Below, in pieces: positions 49,033-58,963 of a stretch of 63,894 nucleotides of DNA; positions within the stretch are counted from its first letter, which is position 1, and each line of letters begins with the position of its first letter. The DNA is taken from NCBI RefSeq assembly GCF_023115445.1, contig NZ_JALDUI010000001.1, positions 248,244 to 312,137 of the forward strand. Direction: 5' to 3'. A model generated the notes under the pieces. It saw only the letters and a list, made by a program, of their open reading frames with translations, made no database searches and was not told the DNA's origin. The position numbers and the translations under genes are program-made. The DNA is from Streptococcus sp. oral taxon 431 (GTDB lineage Bacteria > Bacillota > Bacilli > Lactobacillales > Streptococcaceae).

Positions 49033-50406
49033 ATGATTACACGGGAATTTGATACCATTGCAGCTATCTCGACACCGCTTGGTGAAGGTGCTATTGGGAT
49101 AGTCCGCCTAAGCGGAACGGATAGTTTTGCCATTGCGCAGAAAATCTTTAAAGGCAAGGACTTGAGCAAGGTTGCTAGCCACACTCTTAACTACGGCCAC
49201 ATTGTTGATCCTCAAACTGGTAAGGTCATGGACGAGGTTATGGTTGGGGCTATGAAGTCTCCAAAGACCTTCACTCGTGAAGACATTATCGAGATTAATA
49301 CCCATGGTGGGATCGCCGTAACTAATGAAATCCTACAATTGGCTATCCGTGAAGGTGCACGTATGGCAGAGCCTGGAGAGTTTACTAAACGTGCCTTCCT
49401 CAACGGTCGTGTGGACTTGACTCAGGCTGAAGCTGTTATGGATATCATCCGCGCCAAGACTGATAAGGCTATGAATATAGCGGTCAAACAATTAGACGGT
49501 TCTCTATCTGACTTGATTAACAATACTCGTCAGGAAATCCTCAATACACTAGCACAAGTAGAGGTTAATATCGACTATCCTGAGTATGACGATGTTGAAG
49601 AAGCCACTACTGCTGTTGTCCGTGAAAAAACTATGGAGTTTGAACAACTCTTAACCAATCTCTTAAAAACGGCACGTCGTGGGAAGATCCTTCGTGAAGG
49701 GATTTCAACGGCTATCATTGGTCGTCCCAACGTTGGGAAGTCTAGCCTTCTCAATAACCTCCTGCGCGAAGATAAAGCCATTGTAACGGATATTGCAGGG
49801 ACTACTCGAGACGTCATTGAAGAATACGTCAATATCAACGGTGTTCCACTGAAGTTGATTGATACTGCTGGTATCCGAGAAACGGATGATGTCGTGGAAC
49901 AGATCGGGGTTGAACGCTCCAAAAAAGCCCTCAAGGAAGCTGACTTAGTTCTACTTGTCCTAAATGCTAGTGAACCTCTGACTACTCAAGACCGACAACT
50001 TCTTGAAATTAGTCAAGATACTAATCGAATCATTCTTCTCAACAAAACTGACTTGCCAGAAGCTATTGAAACAAAGGAACTTCCTGAAGATATCATCCGC
50101 ATTTCGGTTCTCAAAAATCAAAACATTGATAAGATTGAAGATCGAATCAATAATCTATTCTTTGAAAATGCTGGACTTGTTGAGCAAGATGCTACTTACT
50201 TGTCTAATGCTCGCCACATTTCTTTGATTGAGAAGGCACTTGAAAGCTTACAAGCTGTTAACGAAGGTCTTGAATTGGGCATGCCAGTCGACCTGCTTCA
50301 GGTTGATTTGACCCGTACTTGGGAAATTCTTGGAGAAATTACTGGTGATGCTGCTCCAGATGAGCTTATCACAAAATTATTTAGCCAATTCTGTTTAGGT
50401 AAATAA
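49033..50406 (+). CDS. mnmE: tRNA modification GTPase MnmE
   Basis: A 457-residue protein that, with MnmG, makes cmnm5 modifications at the tRNA wobble U. N-terminal folate-binding domain, then the G domain with [15 protein letters not shown] (P-loop), [18 protein letters not shown] and NKTD, and the C-terminal FCLGK with the conserved Cys. Full length; single-gene unit with promoter and terminator. Confidence 0.97.
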   Translation: MITREFDTIAAISTPLGEGAIGIVRLSGTDSFAIAQKIFKGKDLSKVASHTLNYGHIVDPQTGKVMDEVMVGAMKSPKTFTREDIIEINTHGGIAVTNEILQLAIREGARMAEPGEFTKRAFLNGRVDLTQAEAVMDIIRAKTDKAMNIAVKQLDGSLSDLINNTRQEILNTLAQVEVNIDYPEYDDVEEATTAVVREKTMEFEQLLTNLLKTARRGKILREGISTAIIGRPNVGKSSLLNNLLREDKAIVTDIAGTTRDVIEEYVNINGVPLKLIDTAGIRETDDVVEQIGVERSKKALKEADLVLLVLNASEPLTTQDRQLLEISQDTNRIILLNKTDLPEAIETKELPEDIIRISVLKNQNIDKIEDRINNLFFENAGLVEQDATYLSNARHISLIEKALESLQAVNEGLELGMPVDLLQVDLTRTWEILGEITGDAAPDELITKLFSQFCLGK

Positions 50407-50444
50407 CATAAAAACTAGGTCAAAAAATACTAGTCACCTAAAAA

Positions 50445-50472
50445 GAGGTTGGGACAAAAAGATCCCGACCTC
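50445..50472 (+). terminator. Terminator of mnmE
   Basis: GAGGTTGGGA and TCCCGACCTC pair around CAAAAAGA, followed by ACTTTTTATT. Confidence 0.85.
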
Positions 50473-50494
50473 ACTTTTTATTATCAATCATGAT

Positions 50495-50523
50495 TTGACG
50501 CGGTAGCTGATTGAACTTTTTGT
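50495..50523 (+). repeat. Short repeat after the mnmE terminator (copy 1)
   Basis: TTGACGCGGTAGCTGATTGA, then ACTTTTTGTT, recurs with three differences at 54843-54872, also right after a GACCTC-type terminator. Confidence 0.75.
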
Positions 50524-50649
50524 TCGTCTTTTAGACTCCAAAAAGCTCCTAATCATCCTCGCGGGGCTGGGACGACGAAATCGAATTCTAACGAATTACC
50601 GATTTCTTATACGAAAACTCAAAAGAGCGCAAAAAGACTCCCCTTGTGA

Positions 50650-50707
50650 TATAATGAAGGTGAAAAAATTGTATTAGGCTACTGGCTCGTCTCTAGTAGC
50701 CTTTTTT
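50650..50707 (+). other. Possible tiny plus-strand transcript opposite the transposase end
   Basis: TGTGATATAAT (TATAAT 50650-50655) is an extended -10. About 20 nt later AGGCTACT/AGTAGCCT forms a hairpin followed by TTTTTT (to 50707). A transcript from here would be only about 45 nt long and would overlap the transposase stop. Confidence 0.35.
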
Positions 50708-51845
50708 GTAGCACAAACTCCTGATAAGTGAGATTTTCTTTCAAAAGGATATAAGCTATTTTAAGAAGTTGATGTGCGAGTGCAATAGTTGCTTTTTGCG
50801 GTCCTCTCCTACTTTGAATTTGGTAATAACGCTCTGCTAGTGGACTTCCTTTTTGTCTTTTTGCCGCAAAAACTGCTTGACAGAGACACCTTTTTAAATA
50901 GGAATTGCCATGTCTGATTTTTGTGCTCCTCTTTTTACCGGCACTTTCATTATTTCCAGGACACAAACCAGCCCAGGAAGCGAGATGTCCAGCTGTTGGA
51001 AACTGGCTCATGTCTACCCCAATTTCCGCTATGATCACAGAGGCTGTAATAAGATCCATACCAGGAATAGAATCTAGGATTTCCACTGGTCTCTCATAGA
51101 GATTTAGATAGCCGTTTATACGCTCTTCCAAACAATCGATTTGTTTTTGATAAAAATCGTAAATCTCTAAGGACTGACCTAACATAAAACGATGATGAGC
51201 CGAAAAGTACCCATCAAGTGCCTCAAGGAGTTGGGGAACTTTTCTTTTCAAACTGGTATAAACAGATTGATGGATCATTCTTGGGGTAAGGGGCGTCTCA
51301 TCAATAAGCAGCTGCAGTAAGTTTCGACCAGAAGCACCCATGATATCTTCTATGTAGGTTGTCAGCTTAATACCTCCTGATTGGAGGATTTTATGGATCC
51401 GATTGGTCTCACGATTACGGCTCTCTACATAGTGTTTCCGTTGTCGTGTTAGCTCTCTCAATTCTTGAATGGTTTCATCAGGAACGAAACTGCGAGGGAG
51501 CAGGCCGATTCGTGTTAATTGGGCAATCCAGTGAGCATCTTTCTTATCTGTTTTTTGACCTGGAATAGCTTTCATATGAGCAGGCTGTGCTAGGATGAGT
51601 TCAAAGTCATCACAGAGTTCATGCCAGACAGGTCTCCAGTAAACTCCTGTGCTTTCCATGCCGACGGCTTCTACATGAAATTGAGTGAGAAAATCATGAT
51701 AGGCTTTTAATCCTTTTGTCGTTGTATCAAACTGAGCCATTTCACGCTTTGGACGAGTAGAAGTGAGCGGCCCATGTAGAATACAAACCACAACAGTAGC
51801 TTGATGGACATCAATACCTGCACAAGATTGATAGAGAACATCCAT
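50679..51845 (-). CDS. IS110 family transposase
   Basis: A 388-residue DEDD recombinase. The N-terminal RuvC-like part has CAGIDVHQATVVVCI, MESTGVYWRPV and KTDKKDAHWIAQL, a coiled-coil region follows, and the C-terminal Transposase_20 part has LDSIPGMDLITASVIIAEIG and SWAGLCPGNNES with the catalytic Ser region. ATG 51845 follows GGAGG. Intact, so the element may be active. IS110 recombinases are guided by a bridge RNA. Confidence 0.93.
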   Translation of the reverse strand: MDVLYQSCAGIDVHQATVVVCILHGPLTSTRPKREMAQFDTTTKGLKAYHDFLTQFHVEAVGMESTGVYWRPVWHELCDDFELILAQPAHMKAIPGQKTDKKDAHWIAQLTRIGLLPRSFVPDETIQELRELTRQRKHYVESRNRETNRIHKILQSGGIKLTTYIEDIMGASGRNLLQLLIDETPLTPRMIHQSVYTSLKRKVPQLLEALDGYFSAHHRFMLGQSLEIYDFYQKQIDCLEERINGYLNLYERPVEILDSIPGMDLITASVIIAEIGVDMSQFPTAGHLASWAGLCPGNNESAGKKRSTKIRHGNSYLKRCLCQAVFAAKRQKGSPLAERYYQIQSRRGPQKATIALAHQLLKIAYILLKENLTYQEFVLQKRLLETSQ

Positions 51846-52075
51846 TGTGATTCCCTCCATTTATAAAGTCAGAGAGCTTGTCTACCGATAACGTTGTCGT
51901 ATTTTTATACTCATGCTCAAGGCGATATTTTGGGGTACTCGTCGGTAGAGTGGATTAGTTTGTCCCGCGAAAGTGATATTCAAGAAATTATCAACCACAA
52001 AGCCCTCACTTAGATTATACTTCTAAATGAGGGCTCTTGTCTTTATTTTCGTGTTTCTGTGGGTGACGGCTATGT
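51846..52075 (-). ncRNA. Candidate bridge RNA region of the IS110 element
   Basis: The non-coding stretch ahead of the transposase is where IS110-group elements encode their bridge RNA. On the minus strand TATAAT (52019-52014) may start a transcript running toward the gene. The stretch has self-complementary segments, for example CTACCGAC...GTCGGTAG-like pairing around 51890-51950 and a strong hairpin GCCCTCA...TGAGGGC at 52001-52033. Guide loops cannot be assigned without the element ends. Confidence 0.45.
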
Positions 52076-52156
52076 CGTCATGGCTGTCTGTCCCACCGCC
52101 TTTTCTTTCACCTTCTAAGTTATATCCTGCCTTAGCAGAAATCTGAAACAAACCTT

Positions 52157-52299
52157 ATACTCAATGAAAATTAAAAAGCAAACTAGCTGCAGGTTGCTCA
52201 AAGCACTGCTTTGAGGTTGTAGATAGAACTGACGAAGTCAGTAACATATATACGGCAAGGCGACGTTGACGCAGTTTGAATTTGATTTTCGAAGAGTAT
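52157..52299 (-). repeat. BOX element (boxA-boxB-boxC)
   Basis: About 143 bp bounded by ATACTC...GAGTAT. Read on the minus strand it starts with a boxA-like part (ATACTCTTCGAAAATC...), then boxB (ACTGACTTCGTCAGTTCTAT, ACCTCAAAGCAGTGCTTTGA) and boxC (GCAACCTGCAGCTAG...TTTTCATTGAGTAT). BOX repeats are scattered in pneumococcus and its relatives and form stable RNA structures. Confidence 0.9.
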
Positions 52300-52322
52300 T
52301 ACCAGTTCTTTTCTATTTTCAC

Positions 52323-53417
52323 TTAGTCTTTAGGTAATTTGCCAGCTTTTTCAAGCATTTTTTTGATTAAATAAGGCATCTTGACATTTTCACGACCTTT
52401 TTTCTCTATTAATTTTTTAACAAATTCTGGCATTTGTAAGTCTTGTGATTCATCTAAAATATTCTTAGTTTCATCCGAAGGGACTAATTCATCAAAGGTC
52501 TCTTCTTCTGGGAGGAATTCTCTAAATTCTTTATGTTCGTTAGCTCGGACAATATTGACCAAGGCATCAATCAAACGAGAATCTGTATTTGGCATTGGTG
52601 GCCGATGGTAGTTCACCTCCAATTCCTGACACAAGTCATAACATTCCACATCGTTGTCAAACAAGACTTCAATGTGCTCACTAATAAAACTAATGGGTAC
52701 AAAAATATAATGCTCTGGATGTTCTTTCTGCTCTCTAAGATATTCCAGGACATCTGGTTTAATCCAAGGAATACCAATATCACTTTCGCTCTGCCAAGTG
52801 TTGGTATATTGCTCTGGTTTCAAGCCTAATTTTTCAGCAATTAACTTGCTATTTTCGAAAATCTGGTCGATATAGGGATCACCAAAATCTAAGGCAAAAA
52901 TGGGCACACTGTGGGCAGAAAAGATGACTTTAAAGCTATCCTGTTTCACCTTTTCTTTTAAAATCCTAGCAATTTCATCTGTCCAATAGTTTAAGAGGGC
53001 TTCTTCTTGATACCAGTCCTTAATAACTAAAAACTGAATTTGTTTGCTTTCCAGAAACTTTTCGTACCCCATGACAGAGTAAAAGGAATAGTGTGGTTCC
53101 AAAATCAAGCAAATACACTTTTCAATTCCATCTGCTTCCATTTGCCGAATCACATCTGGAATAAAAGGGGTTGAAAATTTATTGGCAAAATAGACACTAT
53201 ATTCATTTCCCAATCTAGCATCTACTAAGGCAACTTCTTCACGGGTAATTTTTTGTAGTGGAGTTCCTCCAATTCGAACATAATTATCATAAAGTGTTTG
53301 AATCTCGTGATCTTGAGGTCGAACTCCACGACGAATGTTGGTAAAAAAATCGGCTACTCCTTCAAAGGTAATCTCTTCTGGGGAACCAAATGTCATCATT
53401 AAAATCGCTTTTTTCAT
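52323..53417 (-). CDS. hemH: Ferrochelatase (coproporphyrin ferrochelatase type)
   Basis: A 364-residue protein. The family pattern includes [32 protein letters not shown] (catalytic His) and [16 protein letters not shown] (catalytic Glu). The C-terminal about 60 residues extend beyond the usual end, closing with [18 protein letters not shown]. It would insert iron into a porphyrin. No other heme-synthesis gene is in the window, and streptococci generally lack the pathway. The product might serve EfeB. Confidence 0.9.
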   Translation of the reverse strand: MKKAILMMTFGSPEEITFEGVADFFTNIRRGVRPQDHEIQTLYDNYVRIGGTPLQKITREEVALVDARLGNEYSVYFANKFSTPFIPDVIRQMEADGIEKCICLILEPHYSFYSVMGYEKFLESKQIQFLVIKDWYQEEALLNYWTDEIARILKEKVKQDSFKVIFSAHSVPIFALDFGDPYIDQIFENSKLIAEKLGLKPEQYTNTWQSESDIGIPWIKPDVLEYLREQKEHPEHYIFVPISFISEHIEVLFDNDVECYDLCQELEVNYHRPPMPNTDSRLIDALVNIVRANEHKEFREFLPEEETFDELVPSDETKNILDESQDLQMPEFVKKLIEKKGRENVKMPYLIKKMLEKAGKLPKD

Positions 53418-53512
53418 ATTTGCATCCTTGTGATATTTTTATCTTTTTTATTGTATCACTAAAACAGCCATAAGTAAACGCTAACATAAGAATGTTACCT
53501 CCCTTCTGACTT

Positions 53513-53541
53513 TTGTTTTTCTCTTCTTTCTATGATACAAT
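53513..53541 (+). promoter_or_regulatory. Promoter of pepT
   Basis: TTGTTT (53513-53518), 17-nt spacer, TACAAT (53536-53541) with an upstream TG; pepT starts 30 nt later behind AAAAAGGAG. Confidence 0.78.
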
Positions 53542-53570
53542 GGTTTTAAAAGAAGGAAAAAGGAGTTACG

Positions 53571-54794
53571 ATGAAATATCCAACATTGTTGGAGCGTTTT
53601 TTGACTTATGTCAAAGTCAATACTCGTTCTGACGAACATTCAACCACTACACCAAGTACCCAAAGTCAAGTAGACTTCGCAACCAATGTCCTCATCCCTG
53701 AGATGAAACGTGTCGGTTTGCAAAATGTCTACTATCTACCAAACGGTTTTGCTATCGGAACCTTACCAGCCAACGACCCAAGTTTGACTCGTAAGATTGG
53801 TTTTATCTCCCACATGGATACAGCTGATTTTAATGCTGAAGGTGTTAACCCGCAAGTTATTGAAAACTACGACGGTGGTGTTATAGAGCTTGGGAATTCT
53901 GGTTTCAAACTTGATCCAGCAGATTTTAAGAGCTTAGAGAAATACCATGGCCAAACTTTAATTACTACAGATGGAACTACTCTTCTCGGCGCTGATGACA
54001 AATCTGGTATCGCTGAAATCATGACAGCTATCGAATACTTGAACGCTCATCCTGAAATAAAGCACTGTGAAATCCGTGTCGGCTTTGGTCCCGATGAAGA
54101 AATCGGCGTTGGTGCCAACAAATTTGATGCAGAGGACTTCAATGTTGACTTTGCTTATACAGTTGACGGCGGACCTCTTGGAGAATTGCAGTATGAAACC
54201 TTCTCTGCTGCAGGAGCTGAACTTCACTTCCAAGGCCGTAATGTTCACCCAGGAACAGCTAAAGGACAAATGGTCAATGCTCTCCAGTTAGCCATCAACT
54301 TCCACAATCAACTTCCAGCTGGTGACCGACCTGAGTTGACTGAGGGTTACCAAGGTTTCTTCCATCTCATGGATATAACTGGTACTGTTGAGGAAGCGCG
54401 TGCTAGCTACATCATTCGCGACTTTGAAAAAGAAAGCTTCGAAGCGCGTAAAGCTGCCATGCAAGCTATTGCTGATAAGATGAACCAAGAACTTGGTAGC
54501 GATCGTGTAACCTTGACTTTGACAGACCAATATTACAACATGAAGGAAGTCATTGAAAAGGATATGACTCCAATCACCATCGCTAAATCAGTAATGGAAA
54601 GTCTTGATATTACTCCAATTATTGAGCCTATCCGTGGTGGAACAGATGGGTCTAAGATTTCCTTTATGGGAATTCCTACGCCAAATATCTTCGCCGGTGG
54701 TGAAAATATGCACGGTCGTTTTGAATATGTTAGTCTTCAAACCATGGAGCGTGCAGTTGATACTATCATTGGAATTGTAGCTTATAAAGACTAA
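53571..54794 (+). CDS. pepT: Peptidase T (tripeptidase)
   Basis: A 407-residue M20 zinc peptidase that removes the N-terminal residue of tripeptides in the cytoplasm. Metal-site motifs: [32 protein letters not shown] and the C-terminal [11 protein letters not shown]. Single-gene unit. Confidence 0.96.
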   Translation: MKYPTLLERFLTYVKVNTRSDEHSTTTPSTQSQVDFATNVLIPEMKRVGLQNVYYLPNGFAIGTLPANDPSLTRKIGFISHMDTADFNAEGVNPQVIENYDGGVIELGNSGFKLDPADFKSLEKYHGQTLITTDGTTLLGADDKSGIAEIMTAIEYLNAHPEIKHCEIRVGFGPDEEIGVGANKFDAEDFNVDFAYTVDGGPLGELQYETFSAAGAELHFQGRNVHPGTAKGQMVNALQLAINFHNQLPAGDRPELTEGYQGFFHLMDITGTVEEARASYIIRDFEKESFEARKAAMQAIADKMNQELGSDRVTLTLTDQYYNMKEVIEKDMTPITIAKSVMESLDITPIIEPIRGGTDGSKISFMGIPTPNIFAGGENMHGRFEYVSLQTMERAVDTIIGIVAYKD

Positions 54795-54795
54795 A

Positions 54796-54821
54796 GAGAT
54801 CGGGAAAAAATTCCCGACCTC
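54796..54821. terminator. Terminator between pepT and the pht gene
   Basis: GAGATCGGGAA and TTCCCGACCTC form an 11-bp stem with one G-T pair, followed by TTTTTTTA on the plus strand. Confidence 0.88.
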
Positions 54822-54842
54822 TTTTTTTATCAGCATCTACTT

Positions 54843-54872
54843 TTGACACGGTAGTTGACTGAACTTTTTGTT
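54843..54872 (+). repeat. Short repeat after the pepT terminator (copy 2)
   Basis: TTGACACGGTAGTTGACTGA, then ACTTTTTGTT, matches 50495-50523. It runs to the stop codon of the converging pht gene. Confidence 0.75.
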
Positions 54873-57800
54873 ATTCTGCTACTTTTTCTCTTGTTTCTGA
54901 AGATGTAGTTGCAGGAGTTAAGGTTGACTCAGCTTGTTTATCGTTTGTTTCTTTATTGGCTGTTTCGGTGTTAACTTCAGCTGGCTTGACTTTAGATTGA
55001 AATTCCTGGTTTAATGAGACAATTTCTTGAGCAAGAGCTAGAAGAGCTTGCTTGTCTTTGCTTGCAGCTGACAATTTATCAAACAAGGCATCTACTTTTT
55101 CAAAGTCAGCATCAGAACCATTATTCATTTCTAAATAAGTATGAAGGGCAATAACTCCGTTGTATAGTTTTTGATAAAGAACTAAAACCTCTGGGTCTTG
55201 GTTGGCATTCTCACGTTCAGTCTGAATGGTTTGTGAAATTCGTTTTAGAAGATCTTGAACTTGTGTGTTTAGTTCATCAAGGTCTGCATCGTCTTTTTCT
55301 AGAGCAGCTTTCAGATTTTTCACTTCGTCAGCAAGGGAAGCTTTGACTCCCTCTTCTTTGACTTGAGCCACTAACTCTTCAGCTTTCGTTAAGAGTTCTA
55401 CTACTTGACCTTTTCGAACATGATTACTTTGTTCCTCAGGTTTAATATCATCATACAAACCTTTCAAAAATTCATAGACTGCCGTTTTAGCACTGTGACC
55501 ATCCACTTTTTCAGTATCTAAAATTGTTTCAGAAGGTTTATGAGCAACAGATTCATTCTTCACTGCTTCTTCTACCTCTAATTTTGTTTGATAGATTTCA
55601 GGGAAGAGTTTGTTTAAGTCAGTCGCCTTAAGGAAGGATTGTGACTGATAAAGGGTCCAAGTTAAGTTGGCAACCTTATTTCTAAGAGTATCATTTAAAC
55701 GACCATCTGACAGATGTTGATAGAAATACTTAATGTACTCGACTGTTGTAACTCCAGTTCGATCATTAAAGTCCTGTAAGGCTTCTAGTTTTGCTTCTAC
55801 TGCATCTAATCCAGCCTCATCTTGAGCCAATTTATTTTCTTGGAGCTGAGCCAAGAGATCCTTCTTAGGAAGTCCATAAGCATCCGTATCCAAGATATTA
55901 ATCTTATCTACTAAAGCTTGATATTTCTTATCTAAAGGACTGATTTCTGTTGGTTTTACGCTAGCATCAACATGGATATACTGCTTGTCAAAGAGATCTA
56001 AAGCAGCCAGATAACCAGCTGTAGAGTTTGTTGAGAGCTTCTTCATATTTTCAGAGAATTGTCCCAAGGCAAGCTCAATTTGTCTTTGTAAAATTGGTTT
56101 ATCCTTGTAAACTTCGCGACTTTCTGCTAAAAGTTGATCAATTTTATTCTGAACAGTAGCTTCATCAAAGGCACCTGGTTGGTAGTTGGATTGCAAGGCA
56201 GGAATCTTATGTTTTAAAGCCACTTCATAACCTTTAGTCTGTACTTTAATGTAGTGATTATGGTCTCCGTGAGGAATGACGAAGCTGCCATTTTCCACCT
56301 GCAAACTATATGGAGAGACACCATCCCGAAGTGCAGTTGTATAGAGTTCGTTTAGGAAATCAAGCTCTGCATCGCCTGTTTGAAGCGGAATACGAACGTG
56401 TTCTTTTCGAACTGCATAAGGGTGAATGTGAGTTGGGTCATAAGCCTGGTCTGGATTTCCAAATACAAAGAATCCATTTGAAATTCGGATAGCTTCAAGC
56501 GGAACACCATAGGTTTTAGAGATATAAGCTATCTTTTCTTCATCGCTGGCATCTCGAGAGAAACTTTCTACAGTCTTGGCAAGAGGTTTTACAGGCTCTG
56601 CCTGATGGTGACCATGTAAATGTTCTTGCGCTGCCTTTATCTGCTCTGCTGACAAATCTTTTTTAAAGAAATAGTGGGCATGATCTCCATGTGAAACCAC
56701 AAAACCTTGCTCATCCTCACTAATCACTCGCTCAGCTGCAAATCCATGATCATGTTCTTCTCCATCATTATGATGGTCATGATTAGCATCTTCATGGTCA
56801 TGGTGGTGTTCATGGTCTTCACTTGGTTTGTTTGGATGTTCTACAGGATTTGACGGACTTACAAGACCTGAAAGTGGCATCAAACGTGCAATCTTTTGCT
56901 CCAAAGCAGATAGACTACTATAAGGGATGAAATGGTAGTGATTACCGTGTGGAATGGCCACCCCTGATGGAGTACGACTGGTAATTTTAGCCGGGTCAAA
57001 TACCAAACCATCAGATTCTTTATAGCGGTGACTAACTGGTAAAGCATAAAGCTGTTCTAGAAGTTTTTGAAGATTATTTTCTTCTTGTACTGGATTGCTT
57101 GTAGCTGGTTTCTCTACTTGGTGACTTGGTTCAACACTTGGAATCGGTTTGTAGTCTGTTAAACTTTGTTGACTTCCTCTTCCAGCAAGGTAAGCTTGAG
57201 CGGCAGCCAATTCACTTGAAGATAGAGCGCTCTTTGGAACGTAGTGATAATGCCCACCGTGAGGAACGATATAGGCATCACCAGTATCTTCTATGATATC
57301 TGCAGCATTAAAGACATAACCATCATCCGTTGTATATCGGCCTTGTGCTCGTGCAGCGAGGACTTCCTTAGTTTCATTTCCTCTATCTGATGTGCCTTCC
57401 TGTTTCTGACGCTCGATTTGTTCTTTGGTACGGACATTATCAGCATGGCTAGCATCCTTTAGATAGACATAGTATTTGCCGTCCACTTTGATGATATAGC
57501 CACCTTTAATCTCATTGACAATATCTTGATCACGCAACTGATAATTCGGATCTTTCATGACCAGTTCTTCGCTAAAGATAGCATCATAAGGCACCTTACC
57601 ATTATAGTAATGGAAATGGTCGCCGTGGGAAGTCACATAACCTTGATCAGTGATCTTGGTAACAATCTGTTCAGCTTCTATTCCTTCCTTCTTGCTAACT
57701 TGATCTGGTGTCAGAGATTCATTCTTCTTAGCTTCAGATCCTTTACCGTCAACATAGGATACACGATTATCATCTTTTTTCTCAGGTGCTTGATGTTGAT

Positions 57801-57873
57801 TCAAAGCATAAACGCAGACACTTAAAGCAAGGACCACTGCAGATCCTGCTAGATATTTTTTATTAATCTTCAT
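54871..57873 (-). CDS. Pht family histidine-triad surface protein, 1000 residues
   Basis: N-terminal signal (KKYLAGSAVVLALSVCVYAL, with a lipoprotein-like Cys). Five histidine triads HxxHxH are seen: HGDHFH, HGGHYH, HGNHYH, HGDHAH, HGDHNH, plus a His-rich stretch (HEHHHDHEDANHDHHNDGEE). These bind zinc. The last about 400 residues are helical and Glu/Lys-rich, ending without LPXTG. It follows adcAII by 7 nt, as phtD does in pneumococcus; length is nearer PhtE. Role: zinc scavenging and complement/adhesion functions. Confidence 0.92.
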   Translation of the reverse strand: MKINKKYLAGSAVVLALSVCVYALNQHQAPEKKDDNRVSYVDGKGSEAKKNESLTPDQVSKKEGIEAEQIVTKITDQGYVTSHGDHFHYYNGKVPYDAIFSEELVMKDPNYQLRDQDIVNEIKGGYIIKVDGKYYVYLKDASHADNVRTKEQIERQKQEGTSDRGNETKEVLAARAQGRYTTDDGYVFNAADIIEDTGDAYIVPHGGHYHYVPKSALSSSELAAAQAYLAGRGSQQSLTDYKPIPSVEPSHQVEKPATSNPVQEENNLQKLLEQLYALPVSHRYKESDGLVFDPAKITSRTPSGVAIPHGNHYHFIPYSSLSALEQKIARLMPLSGLVSPSNPVEHPNKPSEDHEHHHDHEDANHDHHNDGEEHDHGFAAERVISEDEQGFVVSHGDHAHYFFKKDLSAEQIKAAQEHLHGHHQAEPVKPLAKTVESFSRDASDEEKIAYISKTYGVPLEAIRISNGFFVFGNPDQAYDPTHIHPYAVRKEHVRIPLQTGDAELDFLNELYTTALRDGVSPYSLQVENGSFVIPHGDHNHYIKVQTKGYEVALKHKIPALQSNYQPGAFDEATVQNKIDQLLAESREVYKDKPILQRQIELALGQFSENMKKLSTNSTAGYLAALDLFDKQYIHVDASVKPTEISPLDKKYQALVDKINILDTDAYGLPKKDLLAQLQENKLAQDEAGLDAVEAKLEALQDFNDRTGVTTVEYIKYFYQHLSDGRLNDTLRNKVANLTWTLYQSQSFLKATDLNKLFPEIYQTKLEVEEAVKNESVAHKPSETILDTEKVDGHSAKTAVYEFLKGLYDDIKPEEQSNHVRKGQVVELLTKAEELVAQVKEEGVKASLADEVKNLKAALEKDDADLDELNTQVQDLLKRISQTIQTERENANQDPEVLVLYQKLYNGVIALHTYLEMNNGSDADFEKVDALFDKLSAASKDKQALLALAQEIVSLNQEFQSKVKPAEVNTETANKETNDKQAESTLTPATTSSETREKVAE

Positions 57874-57880
57874 AATCTCC

Positions 57881-58810
57881 TCATTTCAATTCTTCAGCTA
57901 AGATAGCCATATTTTCTTCTAAATTTTCCAAGTAGGACTTGTCATTTTGTGGGTCTGCCTCTAAAGGATTGAGGGTTTTAAGACTCACACCTGTTGATTT
58001 GACAAGAGTGTCCGCTACCTTAGATGAAGCATTGCTTTCTGTAAAAATCGTTTTAACCTTATAAGTTTTAACAAATTCCTGAATTTCTGTTAGTTGTCTT
58101 GGACTTGGTTCTTGTTCAGGAGAGATCCCTGCAATACCAAGTTGATTAAGTCCAAATCGTTTAGCTAAATATGAAAAGGCTGTATGCTGTGTTACAAAAG
58201 TTTTCTGAGTCGCTTTTTCAAATTTAGGCTGGAATTTCTTAGTTAATTCTTGAGCTTTTTTGATAAAGGCTTGCGCATTTTTCTGGTAAGTTTCTTTATG
58301 CTCACTATCAACCTCTGAAAGTTTGTCAGCGATAATTTGCGCTTCTTCGCCAGCTTTTTCAGGATCTAACCAAGTGTGAGGATCATACAAGGTCTTCTCA
58401 TCAATCCCATCTCCTGCCTGCATATCTTCTAAGCCAGGCACGCGCTCCAAGGTCATACCTTCAGATGCTTCCAACACCTTTACCTTGGACTTTTGTAGGC
58501 TTGGATCCAAACTTCCCGCCCATGACTCTAATGTGTGAGAATGATAAACAAAAACATCGGCATCATAGATGGCAGCAATGTCATTTGCTGAAGGTTCAAA
58601 GGAATGGATACCAGAACTAGACTGAATCATCCGAACATCATTTAGATCACCTGAAACCTCTTTGACCATAGCATAGACAGGATAAAAACTGGTCACAATC
58701 TTCATCCCCTTAGTTTCATCACTCTTGTCTTGACTGGTCTTTTGTCCACAAGCTCCTAAGACAAGAACAAAGAAGGCAAGCATGAGCCATAGGATAGTTC
58801 TTTTTTTCAT
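57881..58810 (-). CDS. adcAII: Zinc-binding lipoprotein AdcAII (Lmb family)
   Basis: A 309-residue cluster A-I solute-binding lipoprotein (lipobox LVLGAC, Cys at residue 21). Zinc ligands are in the motifs GIHSFEPS, HSHTLESW, VTQHTAFSYLAKRFG and TIFTESNAS, with His/His/His/Glu. It lacks the His-rich loop of AdcA. It delivers zinc to the AdcBC importer and works with Pht proteins. Its promoter carries AdcR boxes. Confidence 0.95.
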   Translation of the reverse strand: MKKRTILWLMLAFFVLVLGACGQKTSQDKSDETKGMKIVTSFYPVYAMVKEVSGDLNDVRMIQSSSGIHSFEPSANDIAAIYDADVFVYHSHTLESWAGSLDPSLQKSKVKVLEASEGMTLERVPGLEDMQAGDGIDEKTLYDPHTWLDPEKAGEEAQIIADKLSEVDSEHKETYQKNAQAFIKKAQELTKKFQPKFEKATQKTFVTQHTAFSYLAKRFGLNQLGIAGISPEQEPSPRQLTEIQEFVKTYKVKTIFTESNASSKVADTLVKSTGVSLKTLNPLEADPQNDKSYLENLEENMAILAEELK

Positions 58811-58819
58811 AACAACTCC

Positions 58820-58884
58820 TTAACTAGTATTTAACCATTTAATTAACTAGTAAATAGTTTATCTTTATTTAGAAAATATGTCAA
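58820..58884 (-). promoter_or_regulatory. Promoter and AdcR operators of adcAII-pht
   Basis: On the minus strand TTGACA (58884-58879), 17 nt, TAAACT (58861-58856). Just below are TTTACTAGTTAA (58854-58843, one mismatch to the AdcR box TTAACYRGTTAA) and AATACTAGTTAA (58831-58820). AdcR with zinc represses from such sites. Confidence 0.85.
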
Positions 58885-58910
58885 GAATTTTTACACAATT
58901 TCATAAAAAA

Positions 58911-58934
58911 GAGAACAGAATCCATATTCTGCTC
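58911..58934 (-). terminator. Terminator of the upstream pht gene
   Basis: GAGAACAGAAT pairs with ATTCTGCTC (one mismatch) around CCAT, followed by TTTTTTATG on the minus strand. Confidence 0.82.
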
Positions 58935-58963
58935 CCTTTTTATCTTCTATAATAGTTGTATAA

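Larger units (their letters stand above)
50640..52090 (-). mobile_element. IS110-family insertion sequence (ends approximate)
   Basis: The element contains the transposase and the about 230-nt region upstream of it. IS110 elements lack terminal inverted repeats, so the exact borders cannot be set by eye. It sits between the mnmE terminator repeat and a BOX element. Confidence 0.6.

Noticed and set aside
52157..52299. Reading the region next to the IS110 element as an IS end
   Set aside because: It matches the BOX repeat from end to end, including the ATACTC/GAGTAT borders, and is separate from the insertion sequence.
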